Assembly (NCBI RefSeq): GCF_042485795.1
Contig: NZ_CP169368.1
Span: 1,674,001 to 1,738,000, forward strand
Direction: 5' to 3'
Length of the DNA stretch: 64,000 bases
Source: Lonepinella sp042485795
GTDB lineage: Bacteria; Pseudomonadota; Gammaproteobacteria; Enterobacterales; Pasteurellaceae
In this document: positions 25,378-34,062 of the stretch, in pieces
Numbering within the stretch: the first letter of the stretch is position 1
Layout: every line of letters begins with the position of its first letter
Program-made: the position numbers and the translations under genes
The notes under the pieces: model-generated
Databases searched by the model: none
Seen by the model: only the letters and a program-made list of their open reading frames with translations
What the model was told of the DNA's origin: nothing

Positions 25378-26007
25378 ATGAAACTCAAACATTTATCCCT
25401 AATTTTATTATCTGCGATATTATTCACTGGCTGTTCAAGTTTAGACATCAGTGAACAACGTCCAACCGATATTAAAACGATTAGCAAGAATGACCGCACT
25501 TGGCAACAACATTTAAGCCAACTTAAACAAATCCAAAACTATCAAGCCCAAGGGCAGTTAGGTTATATTAGCCAGAAAGAACGCTTTTCCAGCCGTTTTG
25601 AATGGCAATATACCAATGCTAAAAACTATACGTTAAAACTTTACTCTACCATTAGTGCAAGCAGTTTAACCTTGCAAATGCACAATGCTGGCATGACAAT
25701 TTCAGATAATAAAGGTCATCAACGTTCTGAACAAGATGCCAAATATCTAGTGCGAGAAATCGTTGGTATGGACGTGCCGTTAGAACAATTAGCCACTTGG
25801 TTAAAAGGTCAGCCAGACGAAAAAGCGGATTATCAAGTAGGTGAAAATCATTATTTGTCGAGCTTTAACTATGCAGTGGATGGTATGCTGTGGACGGCAG
25901 ATTATTTAGTTTATCATCAAGATCGCATACCAGCATTACCCAAAGATATTTTGCTAAAAAATTCGACACAAACCTTAAAAATACGAGTGGATAATTGGAC
26001 TTTATAA
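25378..26007 (+). CDS. lolB: Outer-membrane lipoprotein receptor LolB
   Basis: Receives lipoproteins from LolA and inserts them into the outer membrane. The 209-residue protein has a lipoprotein signal (MKLKHLSLILLSAILFTGC, acylated C19 predicted) and the LolB core with QGQLGYISQKERFSSRFEWQY and the AATWLKGQP-like segment LATWLKGQP. Its TAA overlaps the ATG of ispE (TAATG), a common gammaproteobacterial pairing. Confidence 0.93.
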   Translation: MKLKHLSLILLSAILFTGCSSLDISEQRPTDIKTISKNDRTWQQHLSQLKQIQNYQAQGQLGYISQKERFSSRFEWQYTNAKNYTLKLYSTISASSLTLQMHNAGMTISDNKGHQRSEQDAKYLVREIVGMDVPLEQLATWLKGQPDEKADYQVGENHYLSSFNYAVDGMLWTADYLVYHQDRIPALPKDILLKNSTQTLKIRVDNWTL

Positions 26008-26915
26008 TGAAAAATTATCATTTTTCTACCGCACTTTCCGATATGTCAACCATTCAACAGGGAAATCATATCCGTTTCCCTAGCCCCGCCAAACTGAATT
26101 TATTTTTATATATTAATAATAAACGCCCTGACGGCTATCACGAATTACAAACCTTATTTCAATTTTTAGATTATGGCGACTGGTTAAACATCAGTTTACG
26201 TGATGATGATCAAATTCAATTAACCCCCGATATTCCAAATTTAAACAAACAAGATAATTTGATTTATCGTGCAGCCACGGCATTGCAACAATATACTGGC
26301 TGTCAATCTGGTGCGAATATTCATTTAGATAAAATTCTCCCGATGGGCGGTGGTGTTGGTGGTGGCTCATCAAATGCGGCAACGACTTTAGTAGCTCTCA
26401 ACTATTTGTGGAAAACTGGATTAACTAAACAACAATTAATCGAAATCGGTGTAAAATTAGGTGCGGATGTACCTATTTTTATTGATGGACTAGCCGCTGT
26501 GGCTGAAGGTGTCGGTGAAAAAATAATTCATTGCCAACCAAAAGAAAAATGGTATCTGGTATTAAAACCTGAGTTAGCTATTTCAACGGCGAGAATATTT
26601 GCGGACGCTAATCTCACTCGCAATACCCCCAAGAAACCAATTTCACAGCTATTAACTGATGAATATCGTAATGATTGTGAAAAAATTGTGCGAAATCACT
26701 ATCCAATCATTGATGAATTACTCTCTTGGTTGCTACAATATGCACCAGCAAGGTTGACTGGAACGGGATCCTGTGTATTTGCCGAATTTGATAGCGAACA
26801 AGATGCACAAGCGATTTATCAACTTAAACCCATAAAATTTACTGGTTTTGTGGCGAAAGGCTGTAATACTTCACCATTAGAAATATTACTTAACCAACTT
26901 GAGCGACAGAATTAA
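26007..26915 (+). CDS. ispE: 4-diphosphocytidyl-2-C-methyl-D-erythritol kinase
   Basis: GHMP kinase acting in the non-mevalonate isoprenoid pathway. From the ATG at 26007, which overlaps the lolB stop, the protein has 302 residues. Motifs: FPSPAKLNLFLYINNKRPDGYHELQTLFQFLDYGD and the ATP-binding PMGGGVGGGSSNAATTL. The first 17 residues include STALSD encoded by an uptake motif and may be a late extension; MSTIQQ further on is an alternative start. Confidence 0.95.
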   Translation: MKNYHFSTALSDMSTIQQGNHIRFPSPAKLNLFLYINNKRPDGYHELQTLFQFLDYGDWLNISLRDDDQIQLTPDIPNLNKQDNLIYRAATALQQYTGCQSGANIHLDKILPMGGGVGGGSSNAATTLVALNYLWKTGLTKQQLIEIGVKLGADVPIFIDGLAAVAEGVGEKIIHCQPKEKWYLVLKPELAISTARIFADANLTRNTPKKPISQLLTDEYRNDCEKIVRNHYPIIDELLSWLLQYAPARLTGTGSCVFAEFDSEQDAQAIYQLKPIKFTGFVAKGCNTSPLEILLNQLERQN

Positions 26916-26951
26916 ACTTTCTTCTATTATTAAACCTGAGGTCAAATTAAA

Positions 26952-27899
26952 ATGCCTGATATTAAACTCTTTGCTGGTAACGCAACACCAGAACTTGCAC
27001 AACGCATTTCAGAACGTCTTTATACATCGCTAGGCGATGCCACGGTTGGACGTTTTAGTGACGGTGAAATCCAAGTGCAAATCAATGAAAACGTACGTGG
27101 TAGCGATGTATTTATCATTCAATCTACCTGCGCCCCAACCAATGACAACCTAATGGAATTAATCGTCATGGTAGATGCTTTACGCCGTGCATCTGCTGGG
27201 CGTATTACAGCAGTGATTCCTTACTTTGGTTATGCTCGACAAGATCGCCGAGTGCGTTCTGCTCGTGTACCGATTACCGCTAAAGTAGTGGCAGATTTTC
27301 TTTCCAGCGTTGGGGTTGACCGTGTACTCACCTGTGATTTACACGCTGAACAAATTCAAGGTTTCTTTGATGTGCCAGTAGATAATGTATTTGGTTCACC
27401 AGTATTAATTCATGATATTTTGAAAAAAACTGACCTTGAAAAACCAATGGTGGTTTCGCCTGATATTGGTGGTGTAGTGCGGGCTCGTGCGGTAGCAAAA
27501 TTATTAAATGATGCGGATATGGCAATTATTGATAAACGCCGTCCAAAAGCCAACGTATCTCAAGTGATGCACATTATCGGGGATGTGACAGGTCGTGATT
27601 GTATTTTAGTAGATGATATGATCGATACTGGCGGTACATTATGTAAAGCTGCTGAAGCCTTAAAAGAACGCGGAGCGAAACATGTATTCGCTTATGCAAC
27701 ACATGCGGTATTCTCTGGCAGTGCGGTACAAAACCTAGCCAATAGCGTTATTGATGAAGTCGTTGTCACGGACACTATTCCATTAAGTGCTGAAATCAAA
27801 GCGTTAGGTAAAGTGCGTGTATTAACCCTTTCTGGTATGTTATCAGAAGCCATTCGCCGTATTAGTAACGAAGAATCTATTTCGGCTATGTTTAATTAA
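26952..27899 (+). CDS. prs: Ribose-phosphate pyrophosphokinase
   Basis: Makes PRPP from ribose 5-phosphate and ATP, feeding nucleotide, histidine and tryptophan synthesis. The 315-residue protein has the family motifs QIQIN, YFGYARQDRRVR, the CDLHAEQIQGFFDVPVDN signature and the PRPP-binding CILVDDMIDTGGTL. Length is exact for bacterial Prs. It follows lolB-ispE, the standard order, and ends at a clear terminator. Confidence 0.98.
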   Translation: MPDIKLFAGNATPELAQRISERLYTSLGDATVGRFSDGEIQVQINENVRGSDVFIIQSTCAPTNDNLMELIVMVDALRRASAGRITAVIPYFGYARQDRRVRSARVPITAKVVADFLSSVGVDRVLTCDLHAEQIQGFFDVPVDNVFGSPVLIHDILKKTDLEKPMVVSPDIGGVVRARAVAKLLNDADMAIIDKRRPKANVSQVMHIIGDVTGRDCILVDDMIDTGGTLCKAAEALKERGAKHVFAYATHAVFSGSAVQNLANSVIDEVVVTDTIPLSAEIKALGKVRVLTLSGMLSEAIRRISNEESISAMFN

Positions 27900-27916
27900 C
27901 CGTATTTACTATCCCC

Positions 27917-27943
27917 AAAAGCTACTTTCGGGTAGCTTTTTTT
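27917..27943 (+). terminator. prs rho-independent terminator
   Basis: AAAAGCTAC (27917-27925), short loop, GTAGCTTTT (27932-27940) continuing in T residues to 27943. Confidence 0.85.
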
Positions 27944-28075
27944 ACCTGCATACTACTGAAAATTACTGCAATTTACGGTAAAAAAGCATACAATAAAAAG
28001 CAAATTTGCATGCCTATAAAAAAACTGATAAAGTGCGGTGTGTTTTGTGCTAGTTTCAATACTTAGGAAAAGAAA

Positions 28076-29029
28076 ATGAGCCAAGAATATTTAGATTTTG
28101 AATTACCGATTGCTGAACTGGAAGCAAAAATTGAATCTCTGCGTGCGGTATCAAGTGATGATAGTAACATTAATCTTGATGACGAAATCAAACGTTTACA
28201 GAAAAAAAGTAAAGAACTTACCAAGAAAACTTTTGCTAATTTAGATTCTTGGCAGATTTCTCGTCTATCTCGTCACCCAAATCGTCCTTATACTCTTGAT
28301 TATATTGAGCATATTTTCACTGATTTTGAAGAACTTGCTGGCGACCGTGCATTTGCCAATGACAAAGCCATTATTGGTGGACTAGCTCGTTTAGATGGTC
28401 GTCCAGTGATGGTGATAGGTCATCAAAAAGGTCGTTCAACCAAAGAAAAAGTGATGCGTAATTTTGGTATGCCAGCCCCTGAGGGGTATCGTAAAGCATT
28501 GCGTTTAATGCAAATGGCGGAACGTTTTAAACTACCAATTATTACCTTTATTGACACACCAGGGGCTTATCCAGGTGTCGGTGCAGAAGAACGGGGTCAA
28601 GCAGAAGCTATCGCTCGTAACTTGCGTGAAATGGCAACATTGACAGTACCTGTGATTTGTACAGTTATCGGTGAAGGCGGTTCTGGTGGTGCATTAGCTA
28701 TCGGTGTGGGTGACAAAGTGAATATGTTACAATATAGCACTTACTCCGTTATCTCACCTGAAGGTTGTGCCTCTATTTTATGGAAAAGTGCAGAAAAAGC
28801 CTCTGTTGCAGCAGAAGCCATGGGCTTAACTGCTAATCGTTTAAAAGAATTGAGTTTAATTGACAATATTGTGACTGAGCCTCTCGGTGGCGCTCATCGT
28901 GATCACCTAGCAATGGCAAATAATTTAAAAGCTCGCTTATTAGAAGATTTAGCCGATTTAGATGTATTAGATAAACAAGATTTACTCGATCGCCGTTATC
29001 AACGTTTAATGTCTTACGGTTATTGCTGA
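28076..29029 (+). CDS. accA: Acetyl-CoA carboxylase carboxyltransferase subunit alpha
   Basis: Alpha subunit of the carboxyltransferase that makes malonyl-CoA for fatty acid synthesis. The 317-residue protein starts MSQEYLDFELPIAELEAKI and shows IDTPGAYPGVGAEERGQ, GEGGSGGALAIGVGD and EGCASILWKS, all diagnostic. An uptake motif lies about 45 bp before the ATG. It appears to be a single-gene unit ended by an uptake-motif hairpin. Confidence 0.98.
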   Translation: MSQEYLDFELPIAELEAKIESLRAVSSDDSNINLDDEIKRLQKKSKELTKKTFANLDSWQISRLSRHPNRPYTLDYIEHIFTDFEELAGDRAFANDKAIIGGLARLDGRPVMVIGHQKGRSTKEKVMRNFGMPAPEGYRKALRLMQMAERFKLPIITFIDTPGAYPGVGAEERGQAEAIARNLREMATLTVPVICTVIGEGGSGGALAIGVGDKVNMLQYSTYSVISPEGCASILWKSAEKASVAAEAMGLTANRLKELSLIDNIVTEPLGGAHRDHLAMANNLKARLLEDLADLDVLDKQDLLDRRYQRLMSYGYC

Positions 29030-29071
29030 TCAGAAGACTGAAGACTAAAAACAGAAGACAGGAAAAAATTA

Positions 29072-29100
29072 AAAAGTGCGGTGAAAAATACCGCACTTTT
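29072..29100 (+). terminator. accA terminator formed by paired uptake motifs
   Basis: AAAAGTGCGGT (29072-29082) and its exact inverse ACCGCACTTTT (29090-29100) form an 11-bp stem with a 7-nt loop ending in TTTT. Inverted uptake-motif pairs acting as terminators are known in Pasteurellaceae. Confidence 0.8.
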
Positions 29101-29137
29101 CTATGATAAATTCAACATAATTAAGGAAATAAATTCA

Positions 29138-29998
29138 ATGAAAAATGTACTTTCCATTCAATCTCATGTGGTGTTTGGTTACGCTGGAAACAAATCAGCA
29201 ACATTCCCAATGCAATTAAATGGTATTGATGTATGGGCATTAAATACTGTGCAATTTTCCAACCATACTCAATATGGTAAATGGACAGGCATGGTAATTC
29301 CAAAAGAACAAATCGGTGAAATTGTACGTGGTATTGATGAAATCGGTGAATTGGCAAAATGTGATGCAGTTTATTCTGGTTATATCGGCTCTGCTGAACA
29401 AGTGGATGAAATCATCAATGCCTATCATAAAGTGAAAGCTATTAATCCGAACGCATTGTACCTATGCGATCCTGTTATGGGTAGCCCAGAAAAAGGCTGT
29501 GTGGTTGCTGATGGTGTTAAAGAAGGCTTAATTAATATCGCCATTCCACAAGCCGATATTATGACCCCGAATCTACTTGAATTACGGGAACTTAGCGGAT
29601 TACCTGTAGAAAATATCGATCAGGCTGTAAATGCGGTAAAACATTTACTCACCAAAGGTCCTAAAATTGTGGTGGTAAAACATTTAGGTTCCGCTGGTCG
29701 TGATGAAAATCTATTTGAAATGCTGATGGCAACCAAAGATGGCGTGTGGAGTTTTACTCGTCCACTTTATCCATTTGCCAAACACCCTGTCGGGGTGGGT
29801 GACTTGACCGCAGGTTTATTCTTAGCCAATTTATTAAATGGTAAATCAGAACTTGAAGCCTTTGAGCAAATGGGAAATGCGGTACATGATGTGATGAGAA
29901 TTACCTATCAATTAAATTCTTATGAATTGCAATTAATTGAAGCTCGTCATGTAATTATGAAACCCGTATCAAATTATAAAGCAGAAAAAATTGCTTAG
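29138..29998 (+). CDS. pdxY: Pyridoxal kinase PdxY
   Basis: Phosphorylates pyridoxal to pyridoxal 5'-phosphate in vitamin B6 salvage. The ATG at 29138 (MKNVLSIQSHVVFGYAGN) follows TTAAGGAAAT and yields 286 residues, matching PdxY. A longer frame from 29081 begins inside the accA terminator and is rejected. Motifs include YCDPVMGSPEKGC-like LCDPVMGSPEKGC and GVGDLTAGLFLANLL with the catalytic aspartate. Confidence 0.95.
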   Translation: MKNVLSIQSHVVFGYAGNKSATFPMQLNGIDVWALNTVQFSNHTQYGKWTGMVIPKEQIGEIVRGIDEIGELAKCDAVYSGYIGSAEQVDEIINAYHKVKAINPNALYLCDPVMGSPEKGCVVADGVKEGLINIAIPQADIMTPNLLELRELSGLPVENIDQAVNAVKHLLTKGPKIVVVKHLGSAGRDENLFEMLMATKDGVWSFTRPLYPFAKHPVGVGDLTAGLFLANLLNGKSELEAFEQMGNAVHDVMRITYQLNSYELQLIEARHVIMKPVSNYKAEKIA

Positions 29999-30006
29999 TT
30001 GATAGC

Positions 30007-30038
30007 TTTCGCTCTCTCGATAAATAGAGGGAGCGAAA
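30007..30038 (+). terminator. Hairpin after pdxY
   Basis: TTTCGCTCTCTC (30007-30018) pairs with GAGGGAGCGAAA (30027-30038), one G-T pair, loop 8 nt. No T-tract follows (AATGATTATC), so it may stabilise the 3' end rather than terminate by itself. Confidence 0.5.
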
Positions 30039-30062
30039 ATGATTATCTCACCATAAAACGCT

Positions 30063-31346
30063 ATGAACCTTGTTAATCAATTCCAATCGCAACTCACTCA
30101 CCAACACTATTTAATTGCCTTTAGTGGAGGATTGGATTCTACTGCTCTACTCTCACTGATGGTAAAAGCTCGAGAAAATCAACCGCACTTACAACTACGT
30201 GCCGTTCATATTCACCACGGATTAAATCCTAACGCAGATCAATGGGCGACTCATTGTAAACAGATTTGCCAACAATTTCATATTCCGTTAATCATCAAAA
30301 AGATTAACGTTAATCCTAATAATGGTATTGAGCAAGGTGCTAGAGAAGCTCGCTATCAAGCTATTGCAGCAATACGCTTATCAAATGAAATCGTTGTAAC
30401 CGCTCATCATTTACAAGATCAAAGCGAAACTTTTTTACTGGCATTAAAACGTGGTAGCGGTTTGCAAGGTTTAGGGGCAATGCAGTCTTATTCTGAATTG
30501 TATGGTATGCCAATTTTTCGTCCATTATTGCCATGGCAACGTAGTCAATTAGAACAGTATGTGAATAGCGAAAAGCTGGCTTGGATCGAAGACGATAGTA
30601 ATGCAGATAACCATTACGAGCGTAATTTTCTACGCAATCAGATTTTGCCAAAACTTCGTCAACGTTGGCAACATTTCGATCAAATGGTGGCTCGTTCTGC
30701 TCAACATTGCTATCAACAACAACAATTAATTAATCAGTTACTGGCGGATGATTTTCAACAAAATTTCGATAAAAATCACCGCACTTTTTCCCTTGAACGG
30801 TTTATACAGTATAACGAACTTAAACAAAAAGCCTTGTTGCGAATGTGGCTAACTGAGTTAAAGCAACAGATGCCATCAATAGTTCAACTTGAACAAATTA
30901 TACAGGATGTGATTTTAGCTCGTGCAGATGCTAATCCGCAATATCATTTAGCGGATAAGGTAATTCGCCGTTATCAGCAAAAATTATACCTAACTGCGGA
31001 TTTTAACAATGTAAATGACTTTACTGCCATACTTACCCCTGAACAAGAATGTATCTTGCCCGATAATATCGGGGTACTTACGATTCAAAAAAATACGCAA
31101 CATTACACCGCAGTTTGGCAAGGTGAACAAGGATTACGACAACTGAGTTTACCGCCTACCGAACAAAATATTTGGGTAAAATTTGCTTATTCAGGAACGA
31201 TTCAGTTAAAAGGTCAAAAAATCAAGCGTGATATTAAAAAAATTTGGCAACAACTTAATGTTCCAGTATGGCAACGCCAACGCATTCCCTTGATTTTTTA
31301 TGATAATAAGCTACAAGGTGCGGTAGGTTTTTTTACGGCGGACTAA
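30063..31346 (+). CDS. tilS: tRNA(Ile)-lysidine synthetase
   Basis: Modifies cytidine 34 of tRNA-Ile(CAU) to lysidine so that it reads AUA. The 427-residue protein has the PP-loop AFSGGLDSTALLS near residue 20, HIHHGLNPNADQW, and IEDDSNADNHYERNFLRNQILP, followed by C-terminal tRNA-binding domains. Its last four bases overlap the 3' end of dnaX on the other strand. Two uptake motifs lie inside the gene. Confidence 0.96.
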   Translation: MNLVNQFQSQLTHQHYLIAFSGGLDSTALLSLMVKARENQPHLQLRAVHIHHGLNPNADQWATHCKQICQQFHIPLIIKKINVNPNNGIEQGAREARYQAIAAIRLSNEIVVTAHHLQDQSETFLLALKRGSGLQGLGAMQSYSELYGMPIFRPLLPWQRSQLEQYVNSEKLAWIEDDSNADNHYERNFLRNQILPKLRQRWQHFDQMVARSAQHCYQQQQLINQLLADDFQQNFDKNHRTFSLERFIQYNELKQKALLRMWLTELKQQMPSIVQLEQIIQDVILARADANPQYHLADKVIRRYQQKLYLTADFNNVNDFTAILTPEQECILPDNIGVLTIQKNTQHYTAVWQGEQGLRQLSLPPTEQNIWVKFAYSGTIQLKGQKIKRDIKKIWQQLNVPVWQRQRIPLIFYDNKLQGAVGFFTAD

Positions 31347-33385
31347 ACAGGTCGAATAGTTTCCATATCCAACTTCGCATCAAAGGTTTTTTGTAGTAGT
31401 TGAATACCCTTGTCTTGAACCAGATCTTGTTTCGCCTGCTCACTCAATTCTTGGTAAATCTGATGATAATATTCTAATGGCGTTAAAGATTGTGGATCAT
31501 CATTAATTTCAATCTCTAGTTGCATTGGCTGATTAAACAATTCTGACAATCTTTCAGTAAGCGTTTTTATCGCGTTTTCTCGCTGTAAATGTTGTTGTGA
31601 TGAACGTAATCCTAGTCGAATTTGTTGCTCATCTTGCAATAATAGAACAGAATTAATAGCTAATTGTTTGGTTAATTTCTCATCGTCTAATTGTAATTGT
31701 TCCACCAACTTAAACCAAGGATCTCGTTCTATACCGATCTGAATTAATTTACGGGTTAATTCTGGCGTTTTTTCTTGTAATATCGCCTGTTTAATATCTG
31801 ACGGACGAATAACTTCGTTATCTTGATATTCAAGTTCTGGGTTAAGCCATTCCCAACGATAATTTTCAGCATTCAATTCGGTGGAATTTTCATCATTTTG
31901 ATCCAGATTATTTTCTTCAACAACTTCGCTATGCGATTCGACTTGCTGGTTTTCTGGCGGTACATTGCTTAATTTAGCTAAACGCTCAATTAAATCCACG
32001 TTCTCTTTTTTGGCAGGACGAGATGAAATAACAGGTAATTCGATCGGCTTAATCTCATGCTCATCTGTTAGATCAGACTTTTTTTTTTCGTGATCGGGAT
32101 TATTTTTTTCTAGGGTTGCTCGCAATTTCTGGATTTTATCCATGGCATTTAAAGCCACATTCCCCTCTGTTTGAGTGGTTTTAGGACTATGCTGAACTGC
32201 ATGCTGTGCTAGATAATTCGCTTTGATACTTTGCGAAACTACAGGCATATCCACTAAATTTTCTGTTGGAGAAGCAGATAACTGAGATTGATTTTGTGGT
32301 TGAATTTGGATTAATTTGGGGTGAAACGCTAAGGCTCGTAGCAATGTCATTTCTGCTCCGATACGGCGATTCGGTGCGAAAGCTAGCTCTTTTCTCCCCA
32401 TGAGAATAGTTTGATAAAAAAATTGTACATCTTCAGGTGAAATATGTTTAGCCAAAAAAGCAATTTGACTTTCGTCATTACCGATCGCAGGTAATAATTG
32501 TTGCATAGCAATTTGATGTAATTTCTCACCGACTTCCAGTAATAACTGATCCCAATCCACACCTTTTTCTGCCACAGACTGAACCACAGCCATTAATTTT
32601 TCGCCATTCCCCTGTTGCAAGGCATACAAAATTTCAATGGGCTGATTATCGTCCAATAAACCCAGCATTTTATTCACTATATCAGTGCGAATATCCGCAT
32701 TAGACATCGCAATCGCCTGATCGGTTAAGCTCAAACTATCACGAATACTACCCTGTGCAGATTTAGCGATTCTATCTAGTGCAGTTAATTCATAAGGGAT
32801 TTTTTCAGCATCTAAAATGTGAGCAAGATGATGACTAATTTGAGTAGCCTCTAGTGCTTTTAAATGAAACTGCATGCAACGAGATAAAATCGTAATCGGT
32901 AATTTTTGTGGATCGGTGGTGGCTAATAAGAACTTCACATATTCTGGCGGTTCTTCCAAGGTTTTCAACAAGGCATTAAAAGAATGACGAGAAAGCATGT
33001 GTACTTCGTCAATTAAATAAACTTTATAACGCCCTTGTACTGGCTTATATTGCACATTATCGAGTAATTCTCGGGTATCTTCTACCTTGGTGCGAGAAGC
33101 GGCATCAATTTCAATTAAATCAATGAAATTGCCCTGTTCAATGGCTTTACAATGTTCACATTCACCGCAAGGTTCAGCGGTAACGCCATTGATACAATTT
33201 AAACCTTTGGCAAAAAGTCGTGCAATAGACGTTTTACCCACGCCCCTTGTGCCAGAAAAAAGATAAGCATGATGCAAGCGGTTTTCTTTTAAGCCATTAG
33301 CAAGTGCGGTCAAAATATGCTCTTGTCCGACAACTTCGCTAAAAGTCTTTGGTCGCCATTTGCGGGCTAAAACTTGATAACTCAC
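31343..33385 (-). CDS. dnaX: DNA polymerase III subunits tau and gamma
   Basis: Clamp-loader ATPase that also tethers polymerase cores (tau) at the fork. The 680-residue full product has Walker A GTRGVGKTS near residue 45, the zinc module CINGVTAEPCGECEHCK, Walker B LIDEVHMLS and the sensor ATTDPQKLPITILSRC. From about residue 360 comes a low-complexity linker and the tau-specific C-terminal domains. A slippery A-run at codons 433-436 could produce a 437-residue gamma protein (separate entry). Convergent with tilS; apt lies 27 bp upstream on the same strand. Confidence 0.97.
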   Translation of the reverse strand: MSYQVLARKWRPKTFSEVVGQEHILTALANGLKENRLHHAYLFSGTRGVGKTSIARLFAKGLNCINGVTAEPCGECEHCKAIEQGNFIDLIEIDAASRTKVEDTRELLDNVQYKPVQGRYKVYLIDEVHMLSRHSFNALLKTLEEPPEYVKFLLATTDPQKLPITILSRCMQFHLKALEATQISHHLAHILDAEKIPYELTALDRIAKSAQGSIRDSLSLTDQAIAMSNADIRTDIVNKMLGLLDDNQPIEILYALQQGNGEKLMAVVQSVAEKGVDWDQLLLEVGEKLHQIAMQQLLPAIGNDESQIAFLAKHISPEDVQFFYQTILMGRKELAFAPNRRIGAEMTLLRALAFHPKLIQIQPQNQSQLSASPTENLVDMPVVSQSIKANYLAQHAVQHSPKTTQTEGNVALNAMDKIQKLRATLEKNNPDHEKKKSDLTDEHEIKPIELPVISSRPAKKENVDLIERLAKLSNVPPENQQVESHSEVVEENNLDQNDENSTELNAENYRWEWLNPELEYQDNEVIRPSDIKQAILQEKTPELTRKLIQIGIERDPWFKLVEQLQLDDEKLTKQLAINSVLLLQDEQQIRLGLRSSQQHLQRENAIKTLTERLSELFNQPMQLEIEINDDPQSLTPLEYYHQIYQELSEQAKQDLVQDKGIQLLQKTFDAKLDMETIRPV
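32073..32088 (-). promoter_or_regulatory. dnaX slippery run for gamma production
   Basis: The coding strand has ten consecutive A (plus-strand 32079-32088) in the frame GAA AAA AAA AAG, containing the E. coli-type heptamer A AAA AAG. A -1 shift there reads GTC then TGA (32073-32075), giving a 437-residue product; E. coli gamma has 431. Upstream Shine-Dalgarno and a strong downstream stem, which help in E. coli, are not evident, so transcriptional slippage on the A10 run is an alternative mechanism. Confidence 0.7.
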
Positions 33386-33411
33386 TGCTTATCCTTTATT
33401 CAGAAGAGAAA

Positions 33412-33954
33412 TTAATGACCAGCAAAATCCACTAAAGTAAAGGGTTCTACCCCTAATTTACGTAAGCGTTGCTCACCGCCTAATTCAGGCAAACTAATGA
33501 CAAAAGCAGCGTGTTTCACTTCTCCGCCTAAACGTTGAACTAATTTTACACAGGCTTCTAATGTACCACCCGTGGCTAACAAATCATCAATAATCAAAAC
33601 GTTATCACCCGCTTGAATAGAATCAGAATGGATTTCTAAGGTATCTTCGCCATATTCTAATTGATAATTTTGCGAAATCACCGCTCTTGGTAATTTACCT
33701 GGTTTACGGACTAAAATAAAAGGTAAACCTAAGGCAATCGCCACAGGAGCACCAAAAATAAAGCCCCGTGATTCGGTACCAATAATTTTAGTAATTCCCG
33801 CATGTTTAAACTGCTGTGCAATTAAATTTACTGTCGCACTAAAGGCTTCTGGCACTTCGGTTAAACTAGTAATATCACGGAAAATAATGCCGTCCTTAGG
33901 GTAATTAGGAATGGATTTAATAGAAGATTTAATAAGCTGTAATTGTTCGTTCAT
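33412..33954 (-). CDS. apt: Adenine phosphoribosyltransferase
   Basis: Salvages adenine to AMP with PRPP. The 180-residue protein begins MNEQLQLIKSSIKSIPNYPKDGIIFRDITSL and has the PRPP-binding motif NVLIIDDLLATGGTLEA near residue 120. Length is typical. It precedes dnaX, a conserved pairing (apt-dnaX) in gammaproteobacteria, and is itself followed upstream by an uptake motif near 33967. Confidence 0.97.
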   Translation of the reverse strand: MNEQLQLIKSSIKSIPNYPKDGIIFRDITSLTEVPEAFSATVNLIAQQFKHAGITKIIGTESRGFIFGAPVAIALGLPFILVRKPGKLPRAVISQNYQLEYGEDTLEIHSDSIQAGDNVLIIDDLLATGGTLEACVKLVQRLGGEVKHAAFVISLPELGGEQRLRKLGVEPFTLVDFAGH

Positions 33955-34062
33955 TTTGTTGCCTAAAGTGCGGTCAAAAATTTGACCTTTTTTATAAAAA
34001 TTAACTGAGTGAATGTAAATAAATTTATCCTAAATTGCAAGCGTTACCACAAAAATATTTAC

